The translations under genes were made by a program, and so were the position numbers. A DNA stretch of 64,000 nucleotides from Branchiostoma belcheri (lineage: Eukaryota > Chordata > Leptocardii > Amphioxiformes > Branchiostomatidae): the NCBI RefSeq assembly GCF_001625305.1, contig NW_017802713.1, forward strand, positions 1,585,954 through 1,649,953. The letters are read 5' to 3'. Under the pieces are notes generated by a model. That model saw nothing but the letters and a program-made list of their open reading frames with translations, made no database searches and was not told where the DNA came from. Each line of letters starts with the position of its first letter. Position 1 is the stretch's first letter. Shown here piece by piece: positions 22,798 to 33,832 of this stretch.

Positions 22798-25092
22798 ACA
22801 AATTCTGCCCGAGACCGCCATCAAGAGCCGTATGAATGCGGGGATCCCGTAATGACATGTTGAAATGGAAATCCTTTGGATATCTTCCTCCCCCAGACAG
22901 ATAAGACAGATGAGAGAGTGATTGATCTAGAAATGAGCCCGGCTAACGAGATCAAGCAAAGTGCTCTGTTGCTGACATTTATTACTCATATGGTGAATAA
23001 TGCAGAATCCCGGGTCTTAACAATGCCTGATGGAAAGTGGAAATGTGATTCGGGATGGCATCAAATGTAGTACACGGAGATCAAAGCTCTGATGACTGGC
23101 ATTAGTATGTGCTTGTGAGGCGACGCACAGAATTAATGCAGCAGAAAAAGGGGTAAAACTATGGAAGTAAAAGTGTCTCCGGGCTTATCCGAAATCCGAA
23201 CGACATTCTGAAAATGCCTTGAACTTCATGGCTTGGCAAAAAATGTGTGAGCGATTCACGTGCAAAATAGAGATGGTTTGAAAGCTGCACCTGTCAGATT
23301 TTATAACTTGGCCTAAAAGCAATGGGTCACAAAGCACTGTGCCAGCACTTTCCAACCATCTAAGTCTTCATCATAATTTGGTGCAAGGTTTTTGGCAGGT
23401 ATGTTTGATGGAGATTTGATTGACACGGTACATTCCAACAACCTTTCAAGTCTTCTCAAAGAAGAGCATTGAGTACTAGTATGTCACAGACAGACTAGCT
23501 TTGACATTTGATGTCCCTATCATGTCACATTACAAGCTGCATCTTGAAGCAGAACAGCTTTTGCTGAACATAAAGAAGTGGAAAAATTGTGAAGCATTTC
23601 CCAGTGGCAGCGTTCTTTTCCAATCCGAAATGGCAATAATTTCTAGCAACTGCATCTCTGATATTCATAATTTTATCATAAATGCCTACAGGAATCATCC
23701 TCATCCTCCATTGGCAATTTTTCACGGCCTGAAATAATGCGATAGGAAACATCACTTGTCGTTTCTTGCCTTCTCTGCCATCTTTCTTGCGAGTAACTTG
23801 TAGTTGGAATGAATCTAAGTGTCAGTGATAAAGTTAATGTCACTCCCCGTCAATCTACCTTTGTGTAATCAGTACAGAAAGACATTGAGAGAGATCAGTT
23901 TCCGGTGTAGCGTGCAGTAAATCGAGTGATACAGTCATCCCTGAAATTGACTAGCCTGTTGAACATGCAAGGATACTAGCGTAACAAGGTACGGTAATCT
24001 TTTTAGATCTAAATAGTCTCTGAACAGAAAGTTCAAACCACTTTCTAGTATTACAGTTAATCAATGTTTCGGGGGAAGTGGATTTAGGGGAACGACATAG
24101 AGGAGATTGTATCATTACTGCTTCTGGCTGTTTGTGTGTGATGTCATAGTTGCTATGGCAGTTGATCGAACATGGAAAAGTCAGACCTATACATGTACAT
24201 GTATATTGTAAGCTCTAAGCTTTGTGCATGTAACGCATGTACTTTTGCTATAATAAATGTACTTGTCAATTATTATCTCTTCTGTTATTTTTTTTCTTTT
24301 AAAACTAAAGAGGAGTCACCTAAGATCCAAATACTAGTACTGTACCCAAAGGGAATCTTTCAAAGAAAAATATCAAGCAATCTTTCCATTACCCAAGAGA
24401 TCCTTGAAGCTTAGAAAGAAATCCGCCTATCCACACACCAGACTTTGCATTATTCCTGGAAACAAGATAGCTTACAGGTAGCTATAATCTCCCAGAAGCA
24501 AAGAGGATGTACTAAAAAAAGTTTGCAGCCTTTTCCAAGGATAGTGTATCTGAGTCAGCAACTGATGTTGCAGTTATGACATTCCTCCCAATATCTGCTT
24601 GGAGATCAAGCAAGCCCCTTTTTTTAATACACCTGAATCTTGCACTTGTTTTTAATTGCCAAATCATCTCTCTGTTAACATTTCATTGCAAAATACAACT
24701 TCGTCTATTTTTTGTGTATCAGAAACTCTAGCTTTAATATGAACCAAGACAATAAATTTTTCTGACCTACGAAAACAAAAATCATCAGAATTCTGTAGGT
24801 CTCTCTTGTTTGATTTGATCTGCCCAGAGCCCGGGATATGGATGCTTGATTGGTTTGTAGTAGTCCAACTAAAAGGATCCTTATCATGGTTTAGTTTGCC
24901 AAGGTCAGACTGGGCATAGCTTTGGTTTTAACCTGGAAGCAAGAGTTTAAAGTCATATCATTTCACCTTGACTTGAGGGGTAGAGAACTAGAAATCAGCT
25001 GTGTGTGACATGTTATTCTTTAGACTTTAGACAGAAAAATGATAGTTTCTACTTTGTATATATCTATGTACTGCATTTTGGAAGCTATTGTA

Positions 25093-25442
25093 GGCCAATT
25101 TAATTTGTTGTTTCTCTCATTTTTTCTGAAGAAATACGAAGCGACAGGGCAAAAAAATAAAAGTAGAACTAGAAACAGAGCTACTAGTAGGCATTCTAAT
25201 AGGACTCATAGGAGCCCTGAAGTCTACATACCTGGCTGGTTTGTAATTTCAAACTTTTAATCAAACCACTGCATTGATAGATGGAAAAGCTGTAAGAACT
25301 CTGAAGAGAAGGGACTTTCTTCAACTGTTAGGGCCAAGATATGAGCATTTCTGAGTTGATTCAGAGCCTGAAATGTTTTAATTTTTTTTTGCAAATCGCA
25401 AAAAAAAGAAGCTGAGAACCAGCAAATCAAATTGGTGTGGCC
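25093..25442 (+). mobile_element. GGCCACACC-type MITE, subfamily 2
   Basis: Right end AATTGGTGTGGCC followed by TTA. The left end GGCCAATTTAATTTGTTG has lost ACACC. The interior matches the copies at 57788 and 63826 (GAAGCGACAGGG, GAGCC.TGAAGTC, TTTTAATCAAACCACTGCATTGATAG). Non-coding. Confidence 0.85.
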
Positions 25443-25934
25443 TTACTTCTTTTTAGAGTAGAATTGTGTTGAAAACAGATGTTATGTTTTGTGGTACTGT
25501 TAGTGATTTTCTGTTTGAAACATGCCGACACAGCAGGAAGACTTGTTAGTTCAAGTGGAGACAAAACAAGAGGCATGTGGTAGGAAGCTATGCAGACATG
25601 ATGCCATGGAGCAACAGTCTCCGTAGTTCCACACTTGAAACCGAGTAAGCTAGGTGGAAAGGAAAGCAAAATGTCACACAGCTTTTGACTTTTGCCATTG
25701 AAGTTCAGTGTGCTAGTGAAAATGTCACGAGTCATGTAACGTTTTTTGGAGATTTTGAATGCATTTATGTAGGTGTCAGATGCAGATGAATAAATGCCAA
25801 GTTCAAAGTGAAGTTTCAAGTCTGTTCTCTTTGTACATTTGCTTTGTGCAATACTGTTTTTTCTGTTTGAAAAGTTAGGCTTGAAGTAAAGAAAGAAACT
25901 ATTGTACAAAATGTAGCTTCTTGTCAAAAACATG

Positions 25935-26035
25935 TATCATTATGATTATTTATCTTGAAAGTTCACTTTGGATGAGTCCAATTTCTTGTGTTGGATGTTG
26001 CAGTTCAAATTTGTTTCAGAATGTCTCATTTTTGC
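25935..26035 (-). repeat. dispersed repeat related to 38105-38270
   Basis: On the minus strand it reads CTGCAACATCCAACACAAG, then AAATTGGACTCAT, and further on GAACTTTCAAGATAAA. These same words occur in the same order around the hairpin at 38118-38220. Element class is unknown. Confidence 0.5.
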
Positions 26036-26689
26036 AGATATCTGTTCCAAATACATAAAAAAACATACATTGAATATTCCCTGCAAAGACATACATGTAT
26101 AAAACATTGCAGTAGAATGTCCAACATAGTCACTATGATGTAGCAAAATTGACTGTTCACTCAAACGTTTCTTCAGACACCCACAGGAAGTTAATTCCAG
26201 CTGATCTGCGATGCGGTCCGCTTCCCTGGAACCATCCGGTCCCATCATTCCTACAATAATTTCAAGTTCAAGGATATAACTAATGACTTGAAAGCATGTG
26301 TAGGGCCATTCACCCATCCATCAGGCATCGTTCCACGGGGACCCAGGTGGTCTTCCCTCTCAGATAACCATCTACGCAGATTCTCGCTGGGGCTCATGAG
26401 GTCCTGGGCTTTAATTCTTGCTTTCTGGGGAAGTAACTAACTATGGCTACATTAGGGCAGAGGAAATGGTTTCTGTCGGGTCAGAATTTAGTCCAGAAGG
26501 GAAAGGGTACAGAATTTCCTGCACTGCATTTTGACGATGTGTGTTGTTTGCATGGTGGAATGTAGATTGCTGTGCTGCGCTGTAAAAGATATGCAGGCAA
26601 GAATCAGGAATAACAAAATCTATATAATTGAAGAATAGAACAATGTAACTTATATTGATGTAACTATTTGGGTTAATCCTGCATTTTTA

Positions 26690-27010
26690 AATCAATAATA
26701 ATTTGATTAATGGACAATGAGTAAGGCAAATATAAGCGATATTCACAATATATTAAAATATATGATGTTTCAATTGTTGTTTGAAAATATGCATCCTCTG
26801 TACTGTCTACTTTGGACTGCATTTCTTGTGTTTTATGTCTTTTTGTGTCTTAAATCAACAATGACTCGATTACTGGACACTCAGCAAGGCAAAAATAAGT
26901 AATATTCACAAAATATTGAAATATAAGATATGTCAAATGTTGTTTGAAAATACAACTCCTATGTATCTACAACTTTGGACTTCAGTTCTTCTGTTTCGTG
27001 CCTTTAAATG
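26690..27010 (+). repeat. two diverged tandem units of about 165 bp
   Basis: Both halves contain GGACA.T.AG.AAGGCAAA.ATAAG, a TTCACAA.ATATT.AAATAT block, TTGTTTGAAAATA and TTTGGACT in the same order. The second starts near 26856. Confidence 0.7.
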
Positions 27011-27240
27011 TTCGGCCCCAAATCCCGCTAGTCCATGTTATTGACTTGACGTTGCCTAATGTAGGGCGCTAAAACTTGTATTGGTTTTTTCATCGGGTGA
27101 TAATGCTCTCATTTTTCTTCATTTGGGTGGCTGGAGTGTAGCTAAAGTGGTGGCTGGTTTATCAGAACTGGTGCATAATGTCCGTTTTACGGGTCAGGGA
27201 GGGTGGGTAGAGTGACTGGTGAAAGCTGTGTGCAGGCAGG

Positions 27241-27590
27241 AGGCTAACCTTACAGTCTCTATAAAATACTGCCAAACTTCAGGAACCACGCAGGAAACAA
27301 CTTGGCTACTGAAATTTGGTCCCACAATAGAACAGATCTAGCCTGGGTACCATCCGGATTTTTGCTACGCAACGCTAGAAAAAAACGGATTTTTGCTACG
27401 CAACGCTCGAAAAAATCACTTTTTTTCGAGCATTGCATAGTGAAAATCCGGATGGTACCCAGGCTAGAACAGAATAGTTAAATAGTAAATGTAACACATT
27501 TTACTAACTTCATGCCAAAAAGGCTAACCTTACAGTCTCTATAAAATACTGCCAAACTTCAGGAACCATGCAGGCAACAACTTGGCTATC
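27241..27590 (+). repeat. direct repeat pair flanking a hairpin element
   Basis: About 71 bp at 27241-27311 (GGCTAACCTTACAGTCTCTA to AACAACTTGGCTA) recurs at 27520-27590 with few changes. The hairpin element lies between the copies. Confidence 0.85.
27339..27466. mobile_element. 128-bp hairpin MITE (TAGCCTGGGTACC termini)
   Basis: Starts TAGCCTGGGTACCATCCGG and ends with the exact complement; the arms pair perfectly for 24 bases and then with few mismatches into a short loop. The interior repeats GGATTTTTGCTACGCAACGC. Flanks GAACAGATC and GAACAGAAT share seven bases, suggesting a target duplication of about 9 bp, the size range of Mutator-like elements. Confidence 0.75.
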
Positions 27591-27929
27591 AGAGTGGTAA
27601 TATCGACGATAGGCAGAATATATATATGTGCATTTCTTGAAGTTTACTTTATTTCCACTCGTCAATATTCTTATCTAAACATGCTATGGACGAATCAATG
27701 GATTTGTCGGGGGAAAACCTCAAATAAAGTATGCACCCCGACTTTGGCGACGGCCCGAGACACTTTTGGGATTTTGAAAAGTTTAAAAAGTGCGTACTTT
27801 ATTCCGGAAATTTACGGTACTTCTTTTACCGACTTTATGCCACAAACATAGTGACTGTTATAAATTTTCTTTTACAGGTTTTACAATCTTTTAATGACTT
27901 TATGCCACAAACATCTTGACAAACATCCC

Positions 27930-28215
27930 TAAGACAGTCCTCACTGACTGTCTTAGGGATAAATAAATCTTTTTTCCAAATTTCTGTAAGTTTTCAGAGA
28001 TATTAAAAAAGTCCACTCTCTGTATCTAAAATCAGAATACACATTTGTTCTACCATGTTCTACCAGTAAAAATGAGCTATAACATTTTTAGACTCCTCAC
28101 TGACTGTCTTAGGGATACATAAATATCATGGTAAGATATTCAATTTCTGTAAGTTTTCAGAGATGTAAAAAAAAGGCCCGCTTTCTGTATCTAAAATTAA
28201 AATACACATTTGTTA
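27930..28215 (+). repeat. two tandem units of about 150 bp
   Basis: CTCACTGACTGTCTTAGGGA, then ATTTCTGTAAGTTTTCAGAG, CTGTATCTAAAAT and ATACACATTTGTT, occur in this order twice, with the second unit starting near 28094. A smaller direct repeat (GACTTTATGCCACAAACAT) sits just upstream at 27832 and 27897. Confidence 0.8.
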
Positions 28216-28600
28216 CAGGTTTCTAATGTCAAATGGCATCGGTGTGCCATACATATTGGTTTGACAATTGAGAAATTGCCTTTTTTTCCATCAGATCAAA
28301 TGTGTATGATTGTACTGCAATGGAGTCAAGATAAAGTTGAAATATTGAATTATTTGGTAATGCAATTTACTGAAATGTCCGATGCACCAATGTCCAGTAA
28401 TGTCCAGCAATTATGGTCAAAATCCTTTCTGGCCAAAAGCCTGTATTTCTGTAATGGAATATTACATCAAACTTCACGCTAACTCAAAACAAAAATGGTT
28501 TTATTAATGCTTTTTCATCTATCTAATGGCATCTTTACCTTAATGTATATAGGATTACAATTTCCGATGATGTCATAAATGAAATCATATCGTACAAATA

Positions 28601-29328
28601 GAGTCGATTCCGCGTCACCGAGTGGGTTTTTTCTCCATGTTTCTAATACGTTTGAATTATTTAGAAGAAAAGAATACCCTACTAACAAAAGTTCTAAATT
28701 TTTCAAAAATTTGAAAATGAAAATTTGAATATATTTGAATTCATTTATATATTTCTGAAACATTTTGAAAGTGACTGTACAAAGATCTCTTTATTTAGAA
28801 TAAATTTGAATTACCCATTTGTTTCTTTCACTATTCGAAATATTTAGAACTATTTCAAACAAATGAAAAATGGTAGATGTGGGTAATTGCCCCCATAAAA
28901 GTAGGTGCTAATCCTACTCTTCTGTATTCTTCTGTATATTTTTAGATTTCACTGCTGGACACTGGTGGCTCTTTTGTTGTAAGGCATCAATGCCTGACAC
29001 CCAGGCAGTCTACCCTGTACTTCACAGGGATGTGTGAATTACTTCCTTCCCATCCCACTGACCTATTTACAAAATGTTAGAAATAATTCGAAATAATGGT
29101 AAAAAATGGTAGAGTGCTGTTAGAAATATTTAGAAACTATTGGAAATGTCATATTCCACATCAGGAATATTTCAAACGTTTTAGAAAACCAGGGAATTAT
29201 TTAGAATATTGACAAGATGTTCAAAATATTTCCAAATTATGAAATTTCTTAGACAAACAATTACAAAGAATTCAAAACATTTCTAAATAATGACAATAAC
29301 AACCCACTCGGTGACGCGGAATGGACTC
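28601..29328. mobile_element. 728-bp Tc1/mariner-like non-autonomous element
   Basis: Inverted ends of about 28 bp begin GAGTC(G/C)ATTCCGCGTC and continue through ACCGAGTGGGTT with one mismatch. Both ends abut TA (28599-28600 and 29329-29330), as expected for a TA target duplication. The interior is very AT-rich, with many TTAGAA/TTTGAAAT words and one GC-richer island at about 28950-29040. It has no transposase frame. Confidence 0.8.
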
Positions 29329-29864
29329 TAAGTCCATCAACTTTCCTGAATAGCGTTCGATATAAAGTTAGCGTCAGGGGAGTATATTGCATAGTGATAG
29401 AGCTCAATTCCCCAAAGCATAAGGATCACCAACCCTCAAGGGATGTTACTCATCTCATAGCAAGTTGTTCATTAAAAAGTTCCTCAAAACGTGTCAAGAT
29501 AATTAATGATGGCCAACATTGTGACTAAAGTACTTAATGATTACTATTAATGGCTTTGGGTAATCAATGTGGAACTTTCTGTGGAGTTTCTGCTCCTATA
29601 CCCATGTACCATCAAGTGTTTAAAGAGGTACACAGTAGCATATGGAGGTTTAACTCTTTTCAGAAATCTCTCTGAAAAAAGGAGCAATGTCTCTGAAAAA
29701 AAGTAGAAAAGTTTAGTTTTTCTTTTATTGGTGTGTACACCTAATGAGCCAGATAGTAATTCAAAAGTTGCAGCATTTGGTCGAAAGAGGCATTTGACTT
29801 CATCTGGACTGTATACTATTCAAATAGTATGACTAAAGAATTTATTTGAAAAAAAAAAGTAATT

Positions 29865-30195
29865 TCTAAATAAGGCAATCTTTATGATATTAACACATAC
29901 CGTTTCACTTAGCACATTTCAGTCAGTATTACATACTTCGGGTATTTAAACTGCAGAAACAAGCCCCAAGCTTGCAAGATAAGTCCTTTATTCTGTGGGT
30001 GGTACCCTAAAAATCAGCACAGGGACCTTCCCGTAACTATTTTTTGTCAGAATTTTGTGAATTTTTGCTCCATGAGGGTCAATATACATTGGGACATGTG
30101 TGGTTTCAACTGAGTATGTAGATAAGTGTCTAGAATATTGGCTTTGAAAAATCTGGTTTCCAAAATCCTAAAAACTGCACTGGATACATTTAAGA
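29865..30195 (+). mobile_element. element related to 49062-49395, diverged copy
   Basis: Shares AATAAGGCAATCTTT.TGATATT, GTCAGTATT.CATACTT, AGTCCTTTATT, GGGTGGTACCCTAAA, GAGGGTCAATATACATT and CTAAAAACTGCACTGGAT with the copy at 49062, in the same order. The left terminus has decayed. Confidence 0.8.
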
Positions 30196-30525
30196 TTCCT
30201 TTCTTGGATGTACATCCCGTGACAGAAGTTGTAGTTTCTTAAGTCGTAGTCACTAGAGTTGGGATAAGGTCACAAACTCGGGCGAGGCGAGCGCCTTCTG
30301 CGACCGGGATGGCTCCCAGCTCCGGACCATCATCTGGCGTCATTAAGGCCCCTCCATCCGCTGATTCTCTAACCAAATTCCCTGCCTATTACCCCAGATC
30401 CGGGGATAATGGCTCGCCGGCATTCCCAAGGATTCCAAAATGGAATTGGTTCAACTGCGGCGGCCATTTGTCTTTCCGTAGTTAAGGGGTTGATTGGGAG
30501 TTCCAGGCATGACATTGGAAATGGG

Positions 30526-30890
30526 CAGGGCTCAAAATTAAAGGTGGTCCAATGGCCACTGACCACTAAAATGTAACTTGGCACAACTCAAAAGACACCC
30601 ATGGACATTTTTGGGACAATAGAAAAAATAACCAGAATGTCAGTCCTTCTTTTGTTTATTCAGGTACACATCCTGGCTTTTGGATCAGGAAAACTCCCCC
30701 GAATATCCTGTCTACTCTGCAATTATAGTGCGCCTGGGAGTCAACATAAGCAAAGTTGACTTCAAGTTGAAGTCGTACAATAAAAAAAAACAAACAGGTT
30801 GGGACAGATCATCTTCACATCGGGACAGTTGAAATTTATTTTTTGGGACAGTGCTGGGACAATAGGAAGAAAAGTTAATTTCAAGGCCTG
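30526..30890 (+). mobile_element. 365-bp MITE with CAGGGCTC ends and AATGGG target duplication
   Basis: Begins CAGGGCTCAAAATTAA and ends TTAATTTCAAGGCCTG, flanked by AATGGG on both sides (30520-30525, 30891-30896). The GGGACA word recurs through the right half. Termini resemble those at 37298 and 58765, but the interior differs. Confidence 0.7.
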
Positions 30891-33251
30891 AATGGGAACT
30901 GCAGACTTGATGTTGTACAGCCTTCAGTATCCAAGACTCCTCAGTTATCCATTTTTATCTGAAGCTTTATGTTTAAAGCTTATCTATTAGCGTGCATGGA
31001 CTCACTGTAATGTATTTGAGTCACAATTCTAGATGCAATCGATCCATGCAGCTATAACTTTTCTTCTATTATAGTTTGGGTGGATGTCAAAAAGTTATGA
31101 TAAATGCTTGGGAAACATATTTCTTTGCCGCTAGCAATAATTTCTTTGAACGGAGCATCCGCTAGGGAGGTGGGTCTTTTATTTGGTAGTGCAACTTATT
31201 GATATTCTGTGCTGATCTTTATCTTGTTGTACGTCTCTTTTAGAGTCTTGGGGACAGAACTTTTGTGTGTTACGTTTCAAGTGGAAACATAATTGTAACC
31301 TGTGAATAATTGTTTCTGCCGCTTTTTCCCAAGGGATAAGAAATGCCAGTGCAGCTGTCGAAAATTTAACTTGTCTTGCAAGTTTGTTGGTCTGCTTAGT
31401 CACTTCGTATTGAACATGTCGTTCTGAATATAAGTGTCGTTTGCAGCTTTGCTAATGCCCAGATTAACCAATATTGATTCCGTGGCGGTTATTCTGGCAT
31501 TTCCGTCGGTAGGATCCATACGAAATGTTCATCCATCTCCATCTGAGTCCGTGTAACACGAGCGCACACCATTACCACTGAGCCGGCCCCGCTCCCTGAT
31601 TTGACACGTGTAATTGCGGCTCATCCCCGCGCCCATCCACCCTCATTCCGCATAAACCCAGAACTCCCGAATATCGGAGAGCGGAACATTGAAAATTGGC
31701 GGTTAATACTGTCTAGATTCCCTCAAAGTCGTGCACAGTTTTCATGAGAACAGTACAGTTGGCTTCTGAATGCTGATTTTTAAACGGATGGTTGTCGTTG
31801 ATGGAAGAAGGGGTGGGGGTAAGACAGGGGTGAACATCTCTTATACTGAGCCACGTCACTTCACACCTCAGTTGTACTTAGTCTCGGGACTTCAGCTGTC
31901 TTAAAGACTTAAGTCTTGCTGAGAGTACCTGACACTGATAAGACACATCTGTAAGACTCCTTCACACCGCATTCCTCGCCCTTGACTTTGGGTCGGTGAT
32001 AAAAGTCTTGCCGTTCCTTTCCACACTTCAAAGTTCATCCCCGTGCCTTTTATGTCGGACACCTGACCTTGTGTACAATGCAGTCCTGATCTTGCAGTGC
32101 ACAACAAGCTTGTCTTCACGCTTTAGTCAATGCAAGACTGATGGCGTGCTCCTGAACTCTTCTGCTCACTTAATATGTCATTTTCACTTAAATCTCACGG
32201 TGTTGGAATAAACACTTTCAAAATGCCACAGCTGTCCTTCAAGCTTACACTGTGGGTCTAAGGATGCTGACCTTCTCAGTTTTGTACAGGTGTATATGTA
32301 AAATATGCAAATGAATGAATAAATTAAGGTGGGAGTTAGGAAAAGGACATATTTCTTGTTTGGCACTGAAAGTAGAATAGAGGGTTAAATGACTAAGAGA
32401 GCATAAATGTAAATCGTTTTTCATAATTATAAAACAATAGGATGAAATTTCATTTTTGTTTTAACATTTCTTTTATTTTGTTGTAACACACAGCAAAGAA
32501 AAGAAAGTTATCATCATGGGTACTACAACGTATATCATTCCCTTTCATCCTATAGTTTCATGCTGTTTCACCCGTTAAAGTTATGTGATAAAGTAGCCAC
32601 CGTTGAATGGTCTTTACTTGACATTTCGCACAATTACAAGTTGTCGAGTCTTAAAAATCATGGTTAAGTTTCATCATCCATGTAATAGCTTCTCATCCAA
32701 ATCAACACTGCAAGGACACATGGTTTCTCACTCATATGAGCTGAATATCAATAAGGCACCGACATCAACAATTTTTGGGGATGAAAAATATAAAACCACA
32801 AGCTTATATCGCTGTAGCTTAAACTTTACACTTGTCTTTTGGTCCAGTTTAAGGAATGTGTTATGAAACAGCCATACATAAAAGTCTTAAATATCAATAC
32901 AGTAAACACAAAAAATCTACACACAGGGATATATAGGACTGTCATTTGGTCTAAGCTCACCAATGGCACATGATCTATTTAAATCCTTTTCCAATTCCAC
33001 ACGACAAATACAGAAGACTGCGTATGTAAACATTTTTCTGCATGACTATTTCTCCATTCCAGACATGACACTTATTCCGAGGATAGTTTACAAACTTACA
33101 AGAAAACTGCCAATCAAATAGCACGTGGAAAAACGTGACAATGAACTCACAGACAAAAGAAATTTCAGGAATTAACCTGACGAATTGATGAATCTTTTTC
33201 CCTGCAAATTGTTACGGTTTATAAATGTATCTAAGTGAGTTTCACCATAAT

Positions 33252-33426
33252 TAGTGCTGCATACCTAAACCCACATTTAGGTTCAGGTCCGGATTCAAGT
33301 CCAGAGATTTAGGTTCAGTTCTGGACTTGTAAGTCCGGACCTAAACCCATGGCATATACAAAATTGCATGTTGGCAACCTTGCAATGTTGTCTGGGTGAA
33401 ACTTTGGCCACATAACATGGAGGCTA
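33252..33426 (+). mobile_element. truncated hAT-type MITE (left half)
   Basis: About 175 bp matching the left part of the complete element at 56174-56563, from TAGTGCTGCATACC through GGTCCGGATTCAAGTCC to GGCCACATAA.ATGGAGGCT. The right half and right terminus are missing. A short direct repeat (AATGTATCTAAGTGAGTTTC) flanks it at about 33224 and 33473. Confidence 0.8.
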
Positions 33427-33627
33427 ATTCTATCTATGTGCTGGAAGACATTAAGAATTGTTACAGATTAGAAATGTATCTAAGTGAGTTTCAGTGTAAT
33501 TCAAAGTGCTGGAAGACATTAAGAATCTACTGCTAACCTTCCCTGCCATTCTAAGAGTGAAATACATCAGTTTTGACCTTTCTCTGCCCTACAGCAAACC
33601 TTGAACATGTTGTTTGTTTACGTTGTA

Positions 33628-33832
33628 CTAAATCAGAGTGATTTTTGTTTTCGCAGCGTTGACCTGCCAGACGTTGAGATCCTCGTACTCTTCGATGGCC
33701 TCGTCAAACTGGTCGGGCGTGAAGCCCTTGGCGAGCGTGCGCTCCCTCGCGTCGGCCAGGTTCACGGTCTTCACGCCGGGAGGAGCCATCTCGCGAATCA
33801 GGGAGAAGATGACATCCTGAGGTTGTTGTTGC
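33628..33832 (-). CDS. MCM7: MCM7 last exon: winged-helix C-terminus
   Basis: 205 bp: one base completing the split Arg codon, 67 codons and TAG. It encodes [17 protein letters not shown], then [20 protein letters not shown] and [20 protein letters not shown], ending KITLI. GFTP.QF...EYE.LNVWQVN is the signature of the MCM7 C-terminus, a winged-helix fold, and the protein ends where family members usually end. The acceptor is TTTTCCATTTTCAG. The exon is GC-rich against its AT-rich flanks. A decayed copy of its splice-acceptor region lies about 520 bp upstream in the gene's sense. Confidence 0.95.

Larger units (their letters stand above)
20406..33627. other. intergenic region between glypican start and MCM7 stop
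   Basis: Both neighbours are on the minus strand. This interval therefore holds the glypican upstream region on its left and the MCM7 3' UTR on its right; a minus-strand AATAAA reads at 32472-32477, but whether it is used is unknown. It also holds several repeats listed separately. A balanced-GC single-copy stretch at 22800-23250 and another at 31480-31740 contain no recognised gene and could be regulatory. No other coding sequence was recognised. Confidence 0.6.

Noticed and set aside
25427..26317. 168- and 123-codon minus-strand frames
   Set aside because: They overlap repeat-like sequence (25935-26035 is shared with 38105-38270), have no recognisable domain and lie in intergenic DNA. They are treated as chance frames.
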